Assembly: GCA_964059195.1 (NCBI GenBank)
Contig: CAXKWD010000003.1
Coordinates: 201,338,174-201,402,173, forward strand
Origin: Ectobius pallidus
Taxonomy: Eukaryota; Arthropoda; Insecta; Blattodea; Ectobiidae
DNA: 64,000 nt
Reading direction: 5' to 3'
Shown in pieces: positions 19,901 to 30,116 of this stretch (its first letter is position 1; every line of letters begins with the position of its first letter). The notes beneath the pieces are model-generated. The model was not told the origin of the DNA. It saw only the letters and a program-made list of their open reading frames with translations, and searched no databases. A program made the translations under genes and the position numbers.

Positions 19901-20685
19901 TCCTTCTCCATCATTTACTTTCAAAAGTGACTGTCCAAATAAACTGACTGTGCCTCTCTCTCAGATCCTCACCCTTGTGCAACCTACATGTCCCACTGGC
20001 CGTAGTTATTACCTCTCGAAGGAAGAGATGGATGCGGCAACCATGGCTCTAGAAAATTACTGTAGACAATAAATTCACGTTTTTGTCATTGAAGAAGGGA
20101 AGGTAACATGTTTTCTGTAAGTTTTTCTTTTTGATTGTAATGAAATTTTAGAATTAAGTGCAATATTCCTGTGTCATATATTCTTACCCAGCGTGCATAG
20201 TATTTGTTATAAATGTAAAAAAATATGATCCCATTTCGATCCCATAACAAAACTTGTAGGACATGATGCTGAAATATGTATGTTTCTGTGAGATTTTTTT
20301 CAAAATTTTCAAAATATAGGTTTTTGAAAAATTCAGTTTTCAAATTTTTTTTGGGTAACCTTGAAAATATTTTTTTTCGAAAGTACTCGTGTGACATATC
20401 AAATTAAAGCTCATAATATAAGCTACATTTTGGTACTTTTCCCACTCATCTATGTCAATTCCAGCTTGATTTATGCGTCATTTTGTGATTGCACTTATGC
20501 AGAAAATTTGGTTTTTTTCCATATTTCAGAAGGGTATAACTGGAAAACTACAACACATAAAAATCTGATATTTTGCACTTTAACATATCTCAGGTGGTAC
20601 TTCATGACAACCAAGTATGACTAAAATCGGAGATGGTCATGTTCAAAATTGACAAAAAATTGGTTCACTTGACATGGAATGACCC
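16918..20685 (+). mobile_element. DNA transposon copy C (duplicate of A)
   Basis: 3768 bp with the A-type inverted repeats, followed by the same LINE fragment that follows A. It is the second-unit equivalent of copy A in the 8448-bp duplication. Confidence 0.85.
17709..20072 (+). CDS. putative DDE/DDD-type transposase, copy C
   Basis: Same protein and same nucleotide variant (CCAGAA) as copy A; full open frame from 17598. It is undamaged. Confidence 0.82.
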   Translation: MAEKVSETAKIFCCNPFKKDRHQGVKRSVRPVTDWMCDMFDTIVVGMKICDSCRKELSKQKQVTDTTDDCLVPVANTTRPTNVDESFVALDVTLEYLNKSLSSLEESPVAKRKLQMKSYCDKKYSKIKKCLTEKVLTAASTNTEKTVDHKSESCEVICQLKEKFQEENISVSEKLQILTVLPKSWSCSEIQNEFQVSNRMARKAKALVKAKGILATPNPKPGKVLNESVIEKVIGFYNSDDVSRLMPGKKDFVSVKTGDSSRIHVQKRLVMGNLKEVYELFKNKNPTDKIGFSKFADLRPKHCVLAGGSGTHTVCVCTVHQNVKLMLQVLKSKQITLNDGTDISNYNSCLAKLMCEEPGTACHLNECPSCPGVDNLKDELQLLLDNELVDNITYKQWVSVDRCNLVTFIKTADEFIETLCEQLLILKRHSFIARRQAEYYNHLKQNIGVNEAVVCMDFAENYSFVLQDEAQSFHWNNDQATIFPIAVYYNDHNIHYKSIVCISECLQHDTTAVHLFQKRLISHLKLEVIRDLKKIYYFSDGAAAQFKNRKNFSNLCHHVHDFGIEAEWHFYATAHGKGVCDGLGGTVKRLAGKASLQRPYEHQIMTPAQLFTWSEENIDSMQFFFFNEAQYNKEEKILADRFLSTKAIPGTQKFHSFIPLSDKVLLTKVFSRSEQSSTFSVLGPRVQQRLKLAEVKGYVTCENNNHWWLGVVVDKNETAQIVELMFLHPAGPSPSFTFKSDCPNKLTVPLSQILTLVQPTCPTGRSYYLSKEEMDAATMALENYCRQ

Positions 20686-21594
20686 AACACATAACAGAGT
20701 ATATATACTCCCCTGTAAGAGTGAGGACTTTTAATTTTTCAAATAGCGGTTTACAAGATTCCCTTTTTTTCTTTCCACATATTATTCTTATTGCCCGCTT
20801 TTGTAATCTAAATATTTTCTCCCTATGGGTAGAGTTGCCCCAGAAAATGATCCCGTACCTCATTACCGAGTGAAAATATGCAAAATATACCATAAGTAAT
20901 GCATCCTGTTTTAATATATTATTCAAAATTCTTAAAGCAAAGCATGCTGAACTCAGTTTTGGACTTATCATTTCTATGTGTGTCTTCCAGTCAAGATTTT
21001 GGTCAATTTGTAATCCTAAAAATTTTACATTGCTAATTTCTTGTATGATTTGTGTTCCATAATTAATTTCAAGATTTGAGATACATCTGTTTTTTGTCCT
21101 AAATTGTATAAAATGGGTCTTATCAATATTAAGTGTCATTTTATTAGCTAGAAACCATGTGTTTAACTCGTGAAAAGCCTTTGTAGCTATTCGTGATAAA
21201 TGTTCTTGTGACGTTCCTGTTACAAGTACACTAGTATCATCTGCAAAGAGCAATACCATCTGCATGACACGGCGAGCAGTGGTTTTGATAGTTTATAAAA
21301 AGAGTATTGTTGGTGCAAGGGAATTTTCCTGCATTAAGGCGTTTTTTATAATTGTTGAAATATGTTTGGTGCAAGGGTATTTTTGTTATTGTGAAATATT
21401 ATTACCGGCGTTGAGCAGCAGCTGGCAGGTGCATAGAAGATAGGGGAAGCAGCCAGCCAGGCAGGTAGCGAGTGGAAGGGGCATAAACTACCCACTTGCC
21501 AAACGTTGCAGGCAGGCAGTTAGGGGAAGGTAGGGAAAGCGGCTGTCACCATAGCAACGAGCAGTGGCAAGTGGAGCGAGGGCCAAGGTGTAGG
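20686..21594. other. second copy of the A-B spacer
   Basis: Repeats 12238-13146: LINE-alpha fragment on the minus strand (20686-21259), then the diverged 4880-like segment and the purine-rich stretch. No difference was noticed between the two spacers. Confidence 0.85.
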
Positions 21595-24500
21595 GGGTCA
21601 TTCCATGTCAAGTGAACCAATGGAAAAACGTGACCACCTCCGATTTTAGTCATACTTGGTTGTCATGAAGTACCACCTGAGATATGTTGAAGTACAAAAT
21701 ATCAGATTTTTATGTGTTGTAGTTTTCCAGTTATACCCTTCTGAAATATGGAAAAAAACCAAATTTTCTGCATAAGTGCAATCACAAAATGACGCATAAA
21801 TCAAGCTGGAATTGACATAGATGAGTGGGAAAAGTATCAAAATGTAGCTTATATTATGAGCTTTAATTTGATACGTCACACGACTACTTTCGAAAAAAAA
21901 TATTTTCAAGGTTACCCAAAAAAAATTTGAAAACTGAATTTTTCAAAAACCTATATTTTGAAAATTTTGAAACAATTCTCATAGAAACATACATATTTCA
22001 GCATCATGTCCTACAAGTTTTGATAAGGGATCGCAATGGGATCATATTTTTTTACATTTATAACAAATACTATGCACGCTGGGTAAGAATATATGACACA
22101 GGAATATTGCACTTAATTCTAAAATCCATTCCTTTGTCCAGGGAGTTGTTTACCAACATGCATATACCAACTTGTGCAAGTGGTCAAATGGGTATGAGTA
22201 AACACAGTCTGCAAGCATGTGAGTCAGCCAGGGAATGCAAGTTGTAACCTGTTGGACCTGGCTTCAGTTGTGCCTTGACTCTCATGCAGTGTGCTTCCTT
22301 TCTTCAAAGGCTGTACAAAGACTGTATTGCTGCATGTAAAGTAGTGGGTTCAGTGATTAAAATAGGCATTGTGTATTTCCCCAGTATGGCTGAAAAAGTA
22401 AGTGAAACAGCAAAGATTTTCTGCTGCAACCCTTTCAAGAAAGACAGACATCAGGGTGTGAAAAGAAGTGTGAGGCCTGTTACTGACTGGATGTGTGACA
22501 TGTTTGACACCATTGTGGTAGGTATGAAAATTTGTGACAGTTGTAGGAAAGAACTATCAAAGCAGAAACAGGTTACAGATACAACAGATGACTGTTTAGT
22601 ACCAGTAGCCAATACCACTAGGCCTACTAATGTTGATGAATCATTTGTAGCTTTAGATGTTACCTTAGAGTACCTTAATAAGTCTCTAAGCTCTCTAGAG
22701 GAGTCACCTGTTGCTAAGAGGAAGTTGCAAATGAAATCATACTGTGATAAAAAATACAGTAAAATAAAAAAATGTTTGACAGAAAAGGTACTAACAGCAG
22801 CAAGTACAAATACAGAGAAAACTGTTGACCATAAATCAGAATCATGTGAAGTCATTTGTCAGCTAAAAGAAAAGTTTCAAGAAGAAAATATAAGTGTTAG
22901 TGAAAAATTGCAAATTTTAACAGTACTACCTAAAAGCTGGTCATGCAGTGAAATACAAAATGAATTTCAGGTTAGCAACAGAATGGCAAGAAAAGCTAAA
23001 GCATTGGTGAAAGCGAAGGGTATTCTGGCAACACCAAATCCTAAACCAGGAAAGGTTTTAAATGAATCTGTGATTGAGAAGGTAATAGGGTTCTACAACA
23101 GTGATGATGTCAGCCGTCTTATGCCTGGAAAAAAAGACTTTGTTTCTGTGAAAACGGGTGACAGTAGTAGAATTCATGTACAGAAGAGGCTAGTGATGGG
23201 CAACTTGAAGGAAGTGTACGAGCTGTTCAAAAACAAAAATCCTACTGATAAGATTGGATTTTCGAAATTTGCTGATTTACGACCTAAACATTGCGTCTTG
23301 GCTGGAGGAAGTGGTACCCACACAGTATGCGTTTGTACAGTGCATCAGAATGTTAAATTAATGCTACAAGTGTTGAAATCCAAACAAATTACACTGAATG
23401 ATGGCACAGATATAAGTAATTATAATTCCTGTTTAGCGAAGTTAATGTGTGAAGAGCCAGGCACAGCATGCCACCTTAATGAATGTCCTTCATGTCCAGG
23501 TGTAGATAATTTGAAAGATGAGTTACAGTTGCTGCTAGATAATGAACTGGTGGACAACATTACATACAAGCAGTGGGTTTCTGTTGACAGATGTAATTTA
23601 GTAACCTTCATCAAAACTGCAGATGAGTTTATAGAAACTTTGTGTGAACAGTTGTTGATTTTGAAGAGACATTCTTTTATTGCAAGAAGACAGGCAGAAT
23701 ATTATAATCACTTGAAGCAGAATATTGGAGTAAATGAAGCTGTGGTATGTATGGACTTTGCAGAAAATTATTCGTTTGTACTACAGGATGAAGCCCAGTC
23801 TTTTCATTGGAACAATGATCAAGCAACTATTTTTCCTATAGCAGTCTACTACAATGATCATAATATACACTACAAAAGTATTGTATGTATCTCTGAATGT
23901 CTACAGCATGACACCACTGCTGTTCATTTATTCCAAAAAAGGCTTATCTCTCATTTGAAGTTGGAAGTAATTAGAGATTTGAAAAAAATTTACTACTTCT
24001 CAGATGGTGCAGCTGCGCAATTTAAAAACAGAAAAAACTTTTCAAACTTATGCCACCATGTTCATGATTTTGGAATTGAGGCAGAGTGGCATTTCTATGC
24101 AACAGCCCATGGGAAAGGAGTATGTGACGGTCTGGGTGGTACTGTGAAAAGACTTGCAGGAAAGGCAAGCCTACAGCGGCCATACGAGCATCAAATCATG
24201 ACACCAGCACAGCTGTTTACATGGAGTGAGGAAAACATCGACTCCATGCAGTTCTTCTTCTTCAATGAAGCACAATACAACAAAGAGGAAAAAATACTTG
24301 CAGACAGATTTCTGTCTACAAAAGCAATACCAGGCACACAGAAGTTCCACAGTTTCATCCCATTGTCAGATAAAGTGTTGTTGACAAAGGTATTTTCAAG
24401 AAGTGAACAGTCATCCACTTTTTCAGTGTTAGGACCACGTGTGCAACAGAGGCTGAAGCTAGCAGAAGTAAAAGGATATGTTACATGTGAGAACAACAAT

Positions 24501-25363
24501 CATTGGTGGCTTGGTGTAGTTGTGGACAAAAATGAGACAGCACAGATAGTGGAACTGATGTTTCTGCACCCTGCAGGTCCTTCTCCATCATTTACTTTCA
24601 AAAGTGACTGTCCAAATAAACTGACTGTGCCTCTCTCTCAGATCCTCACCCTTGTGCAACCTACATGTCCCACTGGCCGTAGTTATTACCTCTCGAAGGA
24701 AGAGATGGATGCGGCAACCATGGCTCTAGAAAATTACTGTAGACAATAAATTCACGTTTTTGTCATTGAAGAAGGGAAGGTAACATGTTTTCTGTAAGTT
24801 TTTCTTTTTGATTGTAATGAAATTTTAGAATTAAGTGCAAGATTACGGTGCCATATATTCTTACCCAGCGTGCATAGTATTTGTTATAAATGTAAAAAAA
24901 TATGATCCCATTTCGATCCCATAACAAAACTTGTAGGACATGATGCTGAAATATGTATGTTTCTGTGAGATTTTTTTCAAAATTTTCAAAATATAGGTTT
25001 TTGAAAAATTCAGTTTTCAAATTTTTTGGGGGTAACCTTGAAAATATTTTTTTTTCGAAAGTACTCGTGTGACATATCAAATTAAAGCTCATAATATAAG
25101 CTACATTTTGGTACTTTTCCCACTCATCTATGTCAATTCCAGCTTGATTTATGCGTCATTTTGTGATTGCACTTATGCAGAAAATTTGGTTTTTTTCCAT
25201 ATTTCAGAAGGGTATAACTGGAAAACTACAACACATAAAAATCTGATATTTTGCACTTTAACATATCTCAGGTGGTACTTCATGACAACCAAGTATGACT
25301 AAAATCGGAGATGGTCATGTTCAAAATTGACAAAAAATTGGTTCACTTGACATGGAATGACCC
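21595..25363 (+). mobile_element. DNA transposon copy D (duplicate of B)
   Basis: Carries the B-type variants in both inverted repeats. Its right tip is followed by AGCATTTTC, new sequence that marks the right border of the duplicated region. Confidence 0.85.
22386..24749 (+). CDS. putative DDE/DDD-type transposase, copy D
   Basis: Identical protein to A-C, with the B-type CCAAAA variant; full open frame from 22275. It is undamaged. Confidence 0.82.
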   Translation: MAEKVSETAKIFCCNPFKKDRHQGVKRSVRPVTDWMCDMFDTIVVGMKICDSCRKELSKQKQVTDTTDDCLVPVANTTRPTNVDESFVALDVTLEYLNKSLSSLEESPVAKRKLQMKSYCDKKYSKIKKCLTEKVLTAASTNTEKTVDHKSESCEVICQLKEKFQEENISVSEKLQILTVLPKSWSCSEIQNEFQVSNRMARKAKALVKAKGILATPNPKPGKVLNESVIEKVIGFYNSDDVSRLMPGKKDFVSVKTGDSSRIHVQKRLVMGNLKEVYELFKNKNPTDKIGFSKFADLRPKHCVLAGGSGTHTVCVCTVHQNVKLMLQVLKSKQITLNDGTDISNYNSCLAKLMCEEPGTACHLNECPSCPGVDNLKDELQLLLDNELVDNITYKQWVSVDRCNLVTFIKTADEFIETLCEQLLILKRHSFIARRQAEYYNHLKQNIGVNEAVVCMDFAENYSFVLQDEAQSFHWNNDQATIFPIAVYYNDHNIHYKSIVCISECLQHDTTAVHLFQKRLISHLKLEVIRDLKKIYYFSDGAAAQFKNRKNFSNLCHHVHDFGIEAEWHFYATAHGKGVCDGLGGTVKRLAGKASLQRPYEHQIMTPAQLFTWSEENIDSMQFFFFNEAQYNKEEKILADRFLSTKAIPGTQKFHSFIPLSDKVLLTKVFSRSEQSSTFSVLGPRVQQRLKLAEVKGYVTCENNNHWWLGVVVDKNETAQIVELMFLHPAGPSPSFTFKSDCPNKLTVPLSQILTLVQPTCPTGRSYYLSKEEMDAATMALENYCRQ

Positions 25364-25804
25364 AGCATTTTCTTCCATTATACCAATGTAATTTTTTATT
25401 GGTTTGAGGGGAAAAAAAATTATCATGGAATAAAAAGAAATGAAAATTCTGTGGGAATCGGGATTCCAAATGCAAAATGGAAGAGCCCTCACTCCACTCT
25501 ACATTGCCCGCTTCCCCTAGTCCCATTCCTTCACTTCCCCTTGCATGCTGAAGCTCAATGCCGGTATTGCAGCTCACTGTTCCTCCGCATGTTTAATGCT
25601 GAGTGCATATTATTTAATTTTTGTACCAATATGAAAAAAAACCACTACATACCATATAAAAAACACAATCACCAGAGCCTCTTTAGCATTACTCAGGACC
25701 CGCCACGTGACGGCAGAGGTTGGTTTGGGAAGGAGAGGTTGTATTAGTTAGCAAAATATTATGTACTTTGCTAACGTCACTTCACTTCCCCTTGGGTCCC
25801 TGTT
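25364..25804. other. no gene recognised
   Basis: Non-coding. The stretch 25460-25560 is comparatively GC-rich. On the minus strand the sequence just past the stem-loop, at about 25780-25800, is purine-rich (CAAGGGGAAGTGAAGTGA). Confidence 0.5.
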
Positions 25805-25820
25805 GGCTCTTAAAAGAGCC
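25805..25820 (-). terminator. histone-type 3' stem-loop behind the ISXO2-like gene
   Basis: On the minus strand GGCTCTTTTAAGAGCC forms a six-base-pair stem with a UUUA loop and fits the metazoan histone pre-mRNA consensus GGYYCUUYUHARRRCC at every position. It starts about 55 nt after the stop codon of the minus-strand gene ending at 25875. A purine-rich stretch follows 10-30 nt later, where the U7-pairing downstream element lies in histone genes. No histone coding sequence was found next to it. The inference is that the transcript could be matured like a replication-dependent histone mRNA. Confidence 0.55.
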
Positions 25821-25874
25821 TTTTTAAGGTAACCTAGTCAAACTTGAAATAAAGAAATGGAAAGGAACACTGGT

Positions 25875-26978
25875 TTAATCGCAATTCTTAGGGTCATACA
25901 CTGACACTACATCCAACAGAAAATCTTGGAATGTCTGTTCTTTCCCTTTCCACTTACGGTACATAAAAGCAGCTAGGTAGCCTACGAAAGTTTCGTCTTT
26001 CTTCCGATTGGTGAAAGGCATACTTCGTCGCTTCGCGTGTGCCCACATCTTGGTGTTCACACCCGTATCGCAGTCCTTGAACTGAATCGAGCGGTTCACA
26101 GTCATCTTACGATAATCCTCCTCATTCAGACAATTATATGCCTTCCAACAGTCGGAATAAATAGTCGTACCAGGCAGTATACGTTCCTGGATAATCGCAA
26201 GAAGCGTTTCCTTGGAACAGTCTGCCACAGGACAAAGGAAGCAAGCATAGGTATCACGTTCCACAAAGCCAAATACCCATTGACATTCCACTGGTTTACC
26301 TTTAGGCCTACCATGCTTCCTTTTCCCGAACTCGAATACGTCTACTTCGACTATCTTTCCAACACCGCCTAGTTTGCTTTCATGTCGTTCCAGAACAAAC
26401 ATTATAGTTTTTCTGCAAAAGTAAAACCATTGCCTCACAGACTTATCGGCCACCCCGCATCCTTGAACTACGAGACTCAATGGTTTCATCTGTTTAAACC
26501 AGCAGTACGTAACCGCAAGAATTTGGGGAATAGTCAGTCTGGATTCCTCGAACCAAGAACCCTTCCTGATCGAACGAGAGACTTGATGTGGGGGACAGGT
26601 AATACTTTTCTTCGTTCTGCAGAGCCAATTTGTGCCGTCAGAAATACTTTTCCTAGGAACCTCTTTCATTTCTTTACCACAAGTCGGGCACAGATAACAG
26701 GAGCTAATTAGCCCGTGCAACTTACAAAATTGAATAGCCTCTTTTACCAGATTTGATCTTACCAAATTCAAGAAAAAGAACAACGATAATTCTGCACGCT
26801 GCACCTCGTTACCTGAGCTATAGCTAGTATTTGCTTCTTCGTTCTCCATTTTAATTTCCAATGTCGACACTTCGTTCTCCATTTTAATTTCCAATGTCGA
26901 CACTTCGTTCTCCATTTTAATTTCCAATGTCGACACTTCGTTCTCCATTTTATTTTCCAATTTCCACACGAGGCACAA
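25875..26978 (-). CDS. ISXO2/Merlin-like transposase-derived protein, catalytic Glu apparently lost
   Basis: 367 codons. After a repetitive N-terminus comes a zinc ribbon (CPTCGKEM ... WLC ... CPPHQ) and the SIRKGSWFEESRLT box typical of IS1595/ISXO2 and Merlin transposases. The DDE core follows: Asp about 213 (VEVDVFEFGKRKHGRPK) and Asp about 276 (TIYSDCWKAY). The third catalytic position, normally in a T-N-T-I-E-x-x-W type motif, reads GVNTKMWAHAKRR, so the segment bearing the Glu is missing. The frame is otherwise open. No Merlin-type inverted repeats were found. It is either a domesticated transposase gene or a recently inactivated copy. The start is uncertain because several Met codons occur in the N-terminal repeats. 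Confidence 0.8.
   Translation of the reverse strand: MCLVWKLENKMENEVSTLEIKMENEVSTLEIKMENEVSTLEIKMENEEANTSYSSGNEVQRAELSLFFFLNLVRSNLVKEAIQFCKLHGLISSCYLCPTCGKEMKEVPRKSISDGTNWLCRTKKSITCPPHQVSRSIRKGSWFEESRLTIPQILAVTYCWFKQMKPLSLVVQGCGVADKSVRQWFYFCRKTIMFVLERHESKLGGVGKIVEVDVFEFGKRKHGRPKGKPVECQWVFGFVERDTYACFLCPVADCSKETLLAIIQERILPGTTIYSDCWKAYNCLNEEDYRKMTVNRSIQFKDCDTGVNTKMWAHAKRRSMPFTNRKKDETFVGYLAAFMYRKWKGKEQTFQDFLLDVVSVYDPKNCD
26838..26962 (-). repeat. 33-bp coding tandem repeat
   Basis: Almost four units of a 33-bp repeat start at 26838, 26871, 26904 and 26937. In the minus-strand frame each adds the 11 residues EVSTLEIKMEN. Exact repetition implies recent expansion in frame. Confidence 0.9.
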
Positions 26979-27048
26979 AGATTACATGTATCTAAACGCT
27001 TTGAATGCTCACAAAGTCACAAACAAAATGGAATGGACGAATCAGGAC

Positions 27049-27155
27049 CAGGGTTGCCAGATCAGAAACGTAAAACAGTCGTACCAACAACTGAAAATGG
27101 TCGTACGCAAGTTAAAATCGTCGTACATTTTTCGAATTGTCAGGATGATGATGAT

Positions 27156-27213
<58 letters not shown>

Positions 27214-27818
27214 TATTAATACGTTACAAACCATAAGAAAGTAAGATTTCCAAATAGTATTTAAAGAAAAGTATACAGCTACTTTTGATATGCACGTGTT
27301 AACATTATACTATTAATATTAATAATAACAATCATATGATTATTATGTTTGGTCAAAATAAAACAAAAACAAAAGACCAGCTGCTCTTTATCGGTTTAAT
27401 TTCTTTAGAGGTTTGGATTGCTTCGTTCTGCACACGTGCGGCTAAAATATAAAATATTTGGAGAAGAATAATGAGAGAAGTAGCAATTTAACAATACAAC
27501 AGTACAACTTAGCGAGGTGCGGCACCGGCCCGTGAAAGCCTGTAATGGACCTAGTTTTATTTGACAATGGCTATTATAAGAGTGTATTCTGCCATTCAGT
27601 TAGCGACATGTAGGCATATACAAAATAAACTACGAAAAAACAAATTTCATGTTTATCCAAATTGAAAATTCTATTAGATTGCTAAAAAATTGTAGTAAAA
27701 TGCTAATATTAAAAATAGTCGTATGAATAGGCATACGACACATGGTTGCGTCGTACGTCGTACAAATCTATGAAATAGTCGTATGTGTACGACTATAGTC
27801 GTACGTCTGGCAACCCTG
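27049..27818. mobile_element. hAT-type MITE, copy 1
   Basis: The ends CAGGGTTGCCAGAT and ATCTGGCAACCCTG-like are inverted. A perfect 8-bp target duplication ATCAGGAC flanks the element (27041-27048 and 27819-27826), as for hAT elements. The 770-bp interior has no gene. The subterminal zones are crowded with GTCGTAC/GTACGAC words, candidate transposase-binding sites. Confidence 0.85.
27161..27213. repeat. (AAT)n microsatellite
   Basis: About 17 units of a trinucleotide repeat, preceded by a short GAT run, inside the hAT MITE. The second copy of the MITE has a shorter AAT run at the same place (30228-30254), so the repeat was seeded before the two copies separated. Confidence 0.9.
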
Positions 27819-27830
27819 ATCAGGACTGCT

Positions 27831-30096
27831 CGAGACCATCGTAAATACAGACCTCCATGCACCTATCGATTACAGTCAAAATGGCGTCGTGCGCGGTTCT
27901 CATCGTTTAAATGCCGGGCCATGTGCTTTCCATGTGGTGTTTTTTTAATAGTGACCCAGTTGCTCCTATTGTTATGATCTAATAGTTATAGTTTTGGGTA
28001 GTTTTTTGGCACATTTTCAATAAAATGGGCAGGTCGTGTTGTGTACCAGGGTGCAAATCAAACTATGGTGCGAAGTGTGATGTCTCAGCCTTCAGATTTC
28101 CGAAGGAAAAATCAACGAGAGAAAAGTGGGTGAAGTGCATACACAGGGAAAATTTTGAACCAAATGACAATAGTGTGGTATGTGTTAAGCATTTCGACCC
28201 TAAGTTCGTAATAAGGGAAGACGTTGTTCCAGTCGTAGATGGTTCCCCTATTCGAATAAAAAGAAACGCCCCGAAGTTATCAGACGATGCTTATCCCACC
28301 ATTTTTCCCAATCAGCCTTCATACCATACTGTTAGCATCTCTAAACCCAGGAAAGATCCACAGGAACGTTCACGGAGATTATTACAGGAAGACGAAAGTA
28401 ATTTTATTAAGTGGTGCGAGAAAGACACAATTCGTGATTTTGCACACTTTAAGATTGAGGTTAGGGAGAAAGATTTTAGCCCCTTCATTATTTTTGAAAA
28501 AGAGGACTATGTTCTTTTTATTAAGATAGATGACAACTCAATTGATGATGTCCCATCATGTTGTTTGAGTTTGAAGATCGATAAAGACTTACATGTGAGG
28601 GTTTTTTTATAAAAACATCTGTTTACCCTCAGAAAACTTTAAGTGGATTTTAGATAGTGAAAACAAGGAGGATCATAAGGTAGGTAGATTTGGAGCTTAC
28701 AGAAGACTGAGTGGGTGTTGTTATAGTGTTGGTGTTGAACAGATTCTAGAATCAGAAAGAAAACTGAAGCTGTTAAGTGTTTTGAAGCTCAAATCAGCTA
28801 AATATGGAGAGTTTAGTTTGAACAGTTTTGTATCAGAGGTTCATAAGCAAGTAACAGAGAAATTTTCTGAAAGTTTAGATCATCTGCAGCCTGCAATAGA
28901 AGAAGTTCCATATGCTCCTATTCCTGTTGATACCCAGAAAGTGCTTCTATGTATTGCTAGCTATACTAGCAAGAAAGTTAGTGAAAAATTAACTCTGCGT
29001 GGGGCATGTCATACTTGCTTGTCAATGCTGCAATCAGATGAGGAAATGGTGGTGTCAGCTGAATCACCAGAAGTTCTGACCTATTTTTCACAGATAAATA
29101 GAGGCGGTTTAAAATTTCCTTCCCCTTTTATGATTTCTCTGTGCAGTGATGCATACAGACTGTTCCAAACATTAATTAGTGGTTCATATGAGAGTGATTT
29201 TTTAAGGTTGCGAAACCAAAGGAATGCAGTAGTTAATTTAGGAATTGAAATGTGTGAACTGAAAATTAACAATATAGATGAAGTATGTGAGTGTGGTATA
29301 AGTGTCAACATTGTGATCAAGAAAAGTATGAAAGTGTTAGCCAACATTTTTATAAATAACTATACCAAAGTCCTTAATGAAAAAAATTGTTCTAAGGAAC
29401 TGGCTTTGAAATTCCAGAGTAAAAAGTCTGTAAACAAAAGGAGTGGTGAAGTTGGAGAAAAAGTAACAAACCGAAAAGTGATGAAACTTAGCAACCAGTG
29501 AGTCTTCTCGGATCGACTTTTCGTTACTGACAGGTAGGCCCGAAATCCTGTAGAATTCTGTAATTTAATTAAGCAATTTAAAGTTGGGGTATTTTACTCT
29601 GATTAATGTGTTTAACCTAATGTAGGAACCTAACCATGTCTGAACAGTGAAATCTAGGGCATTGCAGGTTATGTAGGCCTAGTCAAAACATTAGCTTAAT
29701 ATTTCATGTAATAGGTTACAGTAGGTTATAATAAGAAATTTACAGTTCAACCCAACTGGAAAAATAACATAAATTATTGTAATAGTTATATTACGTGAAA
29801 TACTAACATAACCTGTAGGCCTAAGCGGAATTACGAAGTCCAGACATATTGGATTGCCATATTCTAGTCAAATCCGTGATTGCAGTTTAATATTATTTTA
29901 AAGATAATTAAATAATTTTGTTCGTCTTAAAAAGTGTGCGAATATTTACAGTGTTCATTTTTTTTAAACTCAGGAAACAATGTTTGAAAAATAAAACTTC
30001 CAAACAGAGTCTTAATTGCCTAATGCGGTGCAACCACCGATCGCGATGGCGGCCATCTTTATTTTGTATGGAGGTCTGTATTTTACGATGGTCTCG
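27831..30096 (+). mobile_element. P-like/THAP element with short inverted repeats
   Basis: CGAGACCATCGTAAATACAG at 27831 is inverted at 30067-30096, continuing through the CCTCCAT that follows. GACTGCT (7 bp; 8 bp if one tip base is shared, GGACTGCT) lies outside both ends, close to the 8-bp duplications of P elements. One THAP gene fills the interior. The 5' part (27831-28024) is leader. The 3' part (29502-30050) is non-coding AT-rich sequence with AATAAA-like signals. Both flanks were later hit by hAT MITEs. Confidence 0.7.
28025..29501 (+). pseudogene. THAP-domain protein, P-element-like, one frameshift
   Basis: It starts MGRSCCVPGCKSNYG, a C2CH THAP zinc finger: CVPGC, then VVCVKHFDPKFV as the Cys-x2-His pair, then the PTIFP tail. 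The frame stops at 28612 because of one surplus T in the run of seven at 28602-28608; with that base ignored the frame runs on without interruption to 29501. The C-terminal part carries P-transposase-like features (CHTCLSML, LTYFSQINRGGLKFPSPFMI). The RNase-H-like catalytic middle expected of a full P transposase is too short or missing, so this is a deletion derivative or a DNA-binding relic. A 38-nt GT-AG intron at the break was tested and does not restore the frame. Confidence 0.75.
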
Positions 30097-30116
30097 GACT
30101 GCTACATCGTTGCTCC

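Larger units (their letters stand above)
8468..25363. repeat. exact 8448-bp tandem duplication of the A-spacer-B block
   Basis: 8468-16915 is repeated head to tail as 16916-25363. Corresponding landmarks are all 8448 bp apart: transposon left ends 8470/16918 and 13147/21595, LINE scrap 12238/20686. Variants that separate B from A, such as CCAAAAAAGG at 15485, recur in D and not in C. No difference was found between the two units in the stretches compared. The break lies exactly at transposon tips. It may be a very recent duplication, a transposition product or an assembly error. Confidence 0.85.

Noticed and set aside
25600..25804. A histone gene upstream of the stem-loop
   Set aside because: Neither strand encodes any histone C-terminus near the hairpin; only the ISXO2-like gene lies in the right orientation and distance.
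26838..26962. CRISPR-like array
   Set aside because: Direct contiguous 33-bp repeats without spacers, in frame within a coding region; the genome is eukaryotic.
25875..26978. A complete Merlin transposon
   Set aside because: No inverted repeats or target duplication could be found around the gene, and the catalytic Glu is missing.
26986..27236. Frames rich in Ile or Asn through the AAT run
   Set aside because: Products of a microsatellite read in different frames.
28595..28632. A 38-bp intron restoring the THAP frame
   Set aside because: GT and AG are present, but splicing leads to an immediate stop; removal of one T does restore the frame.
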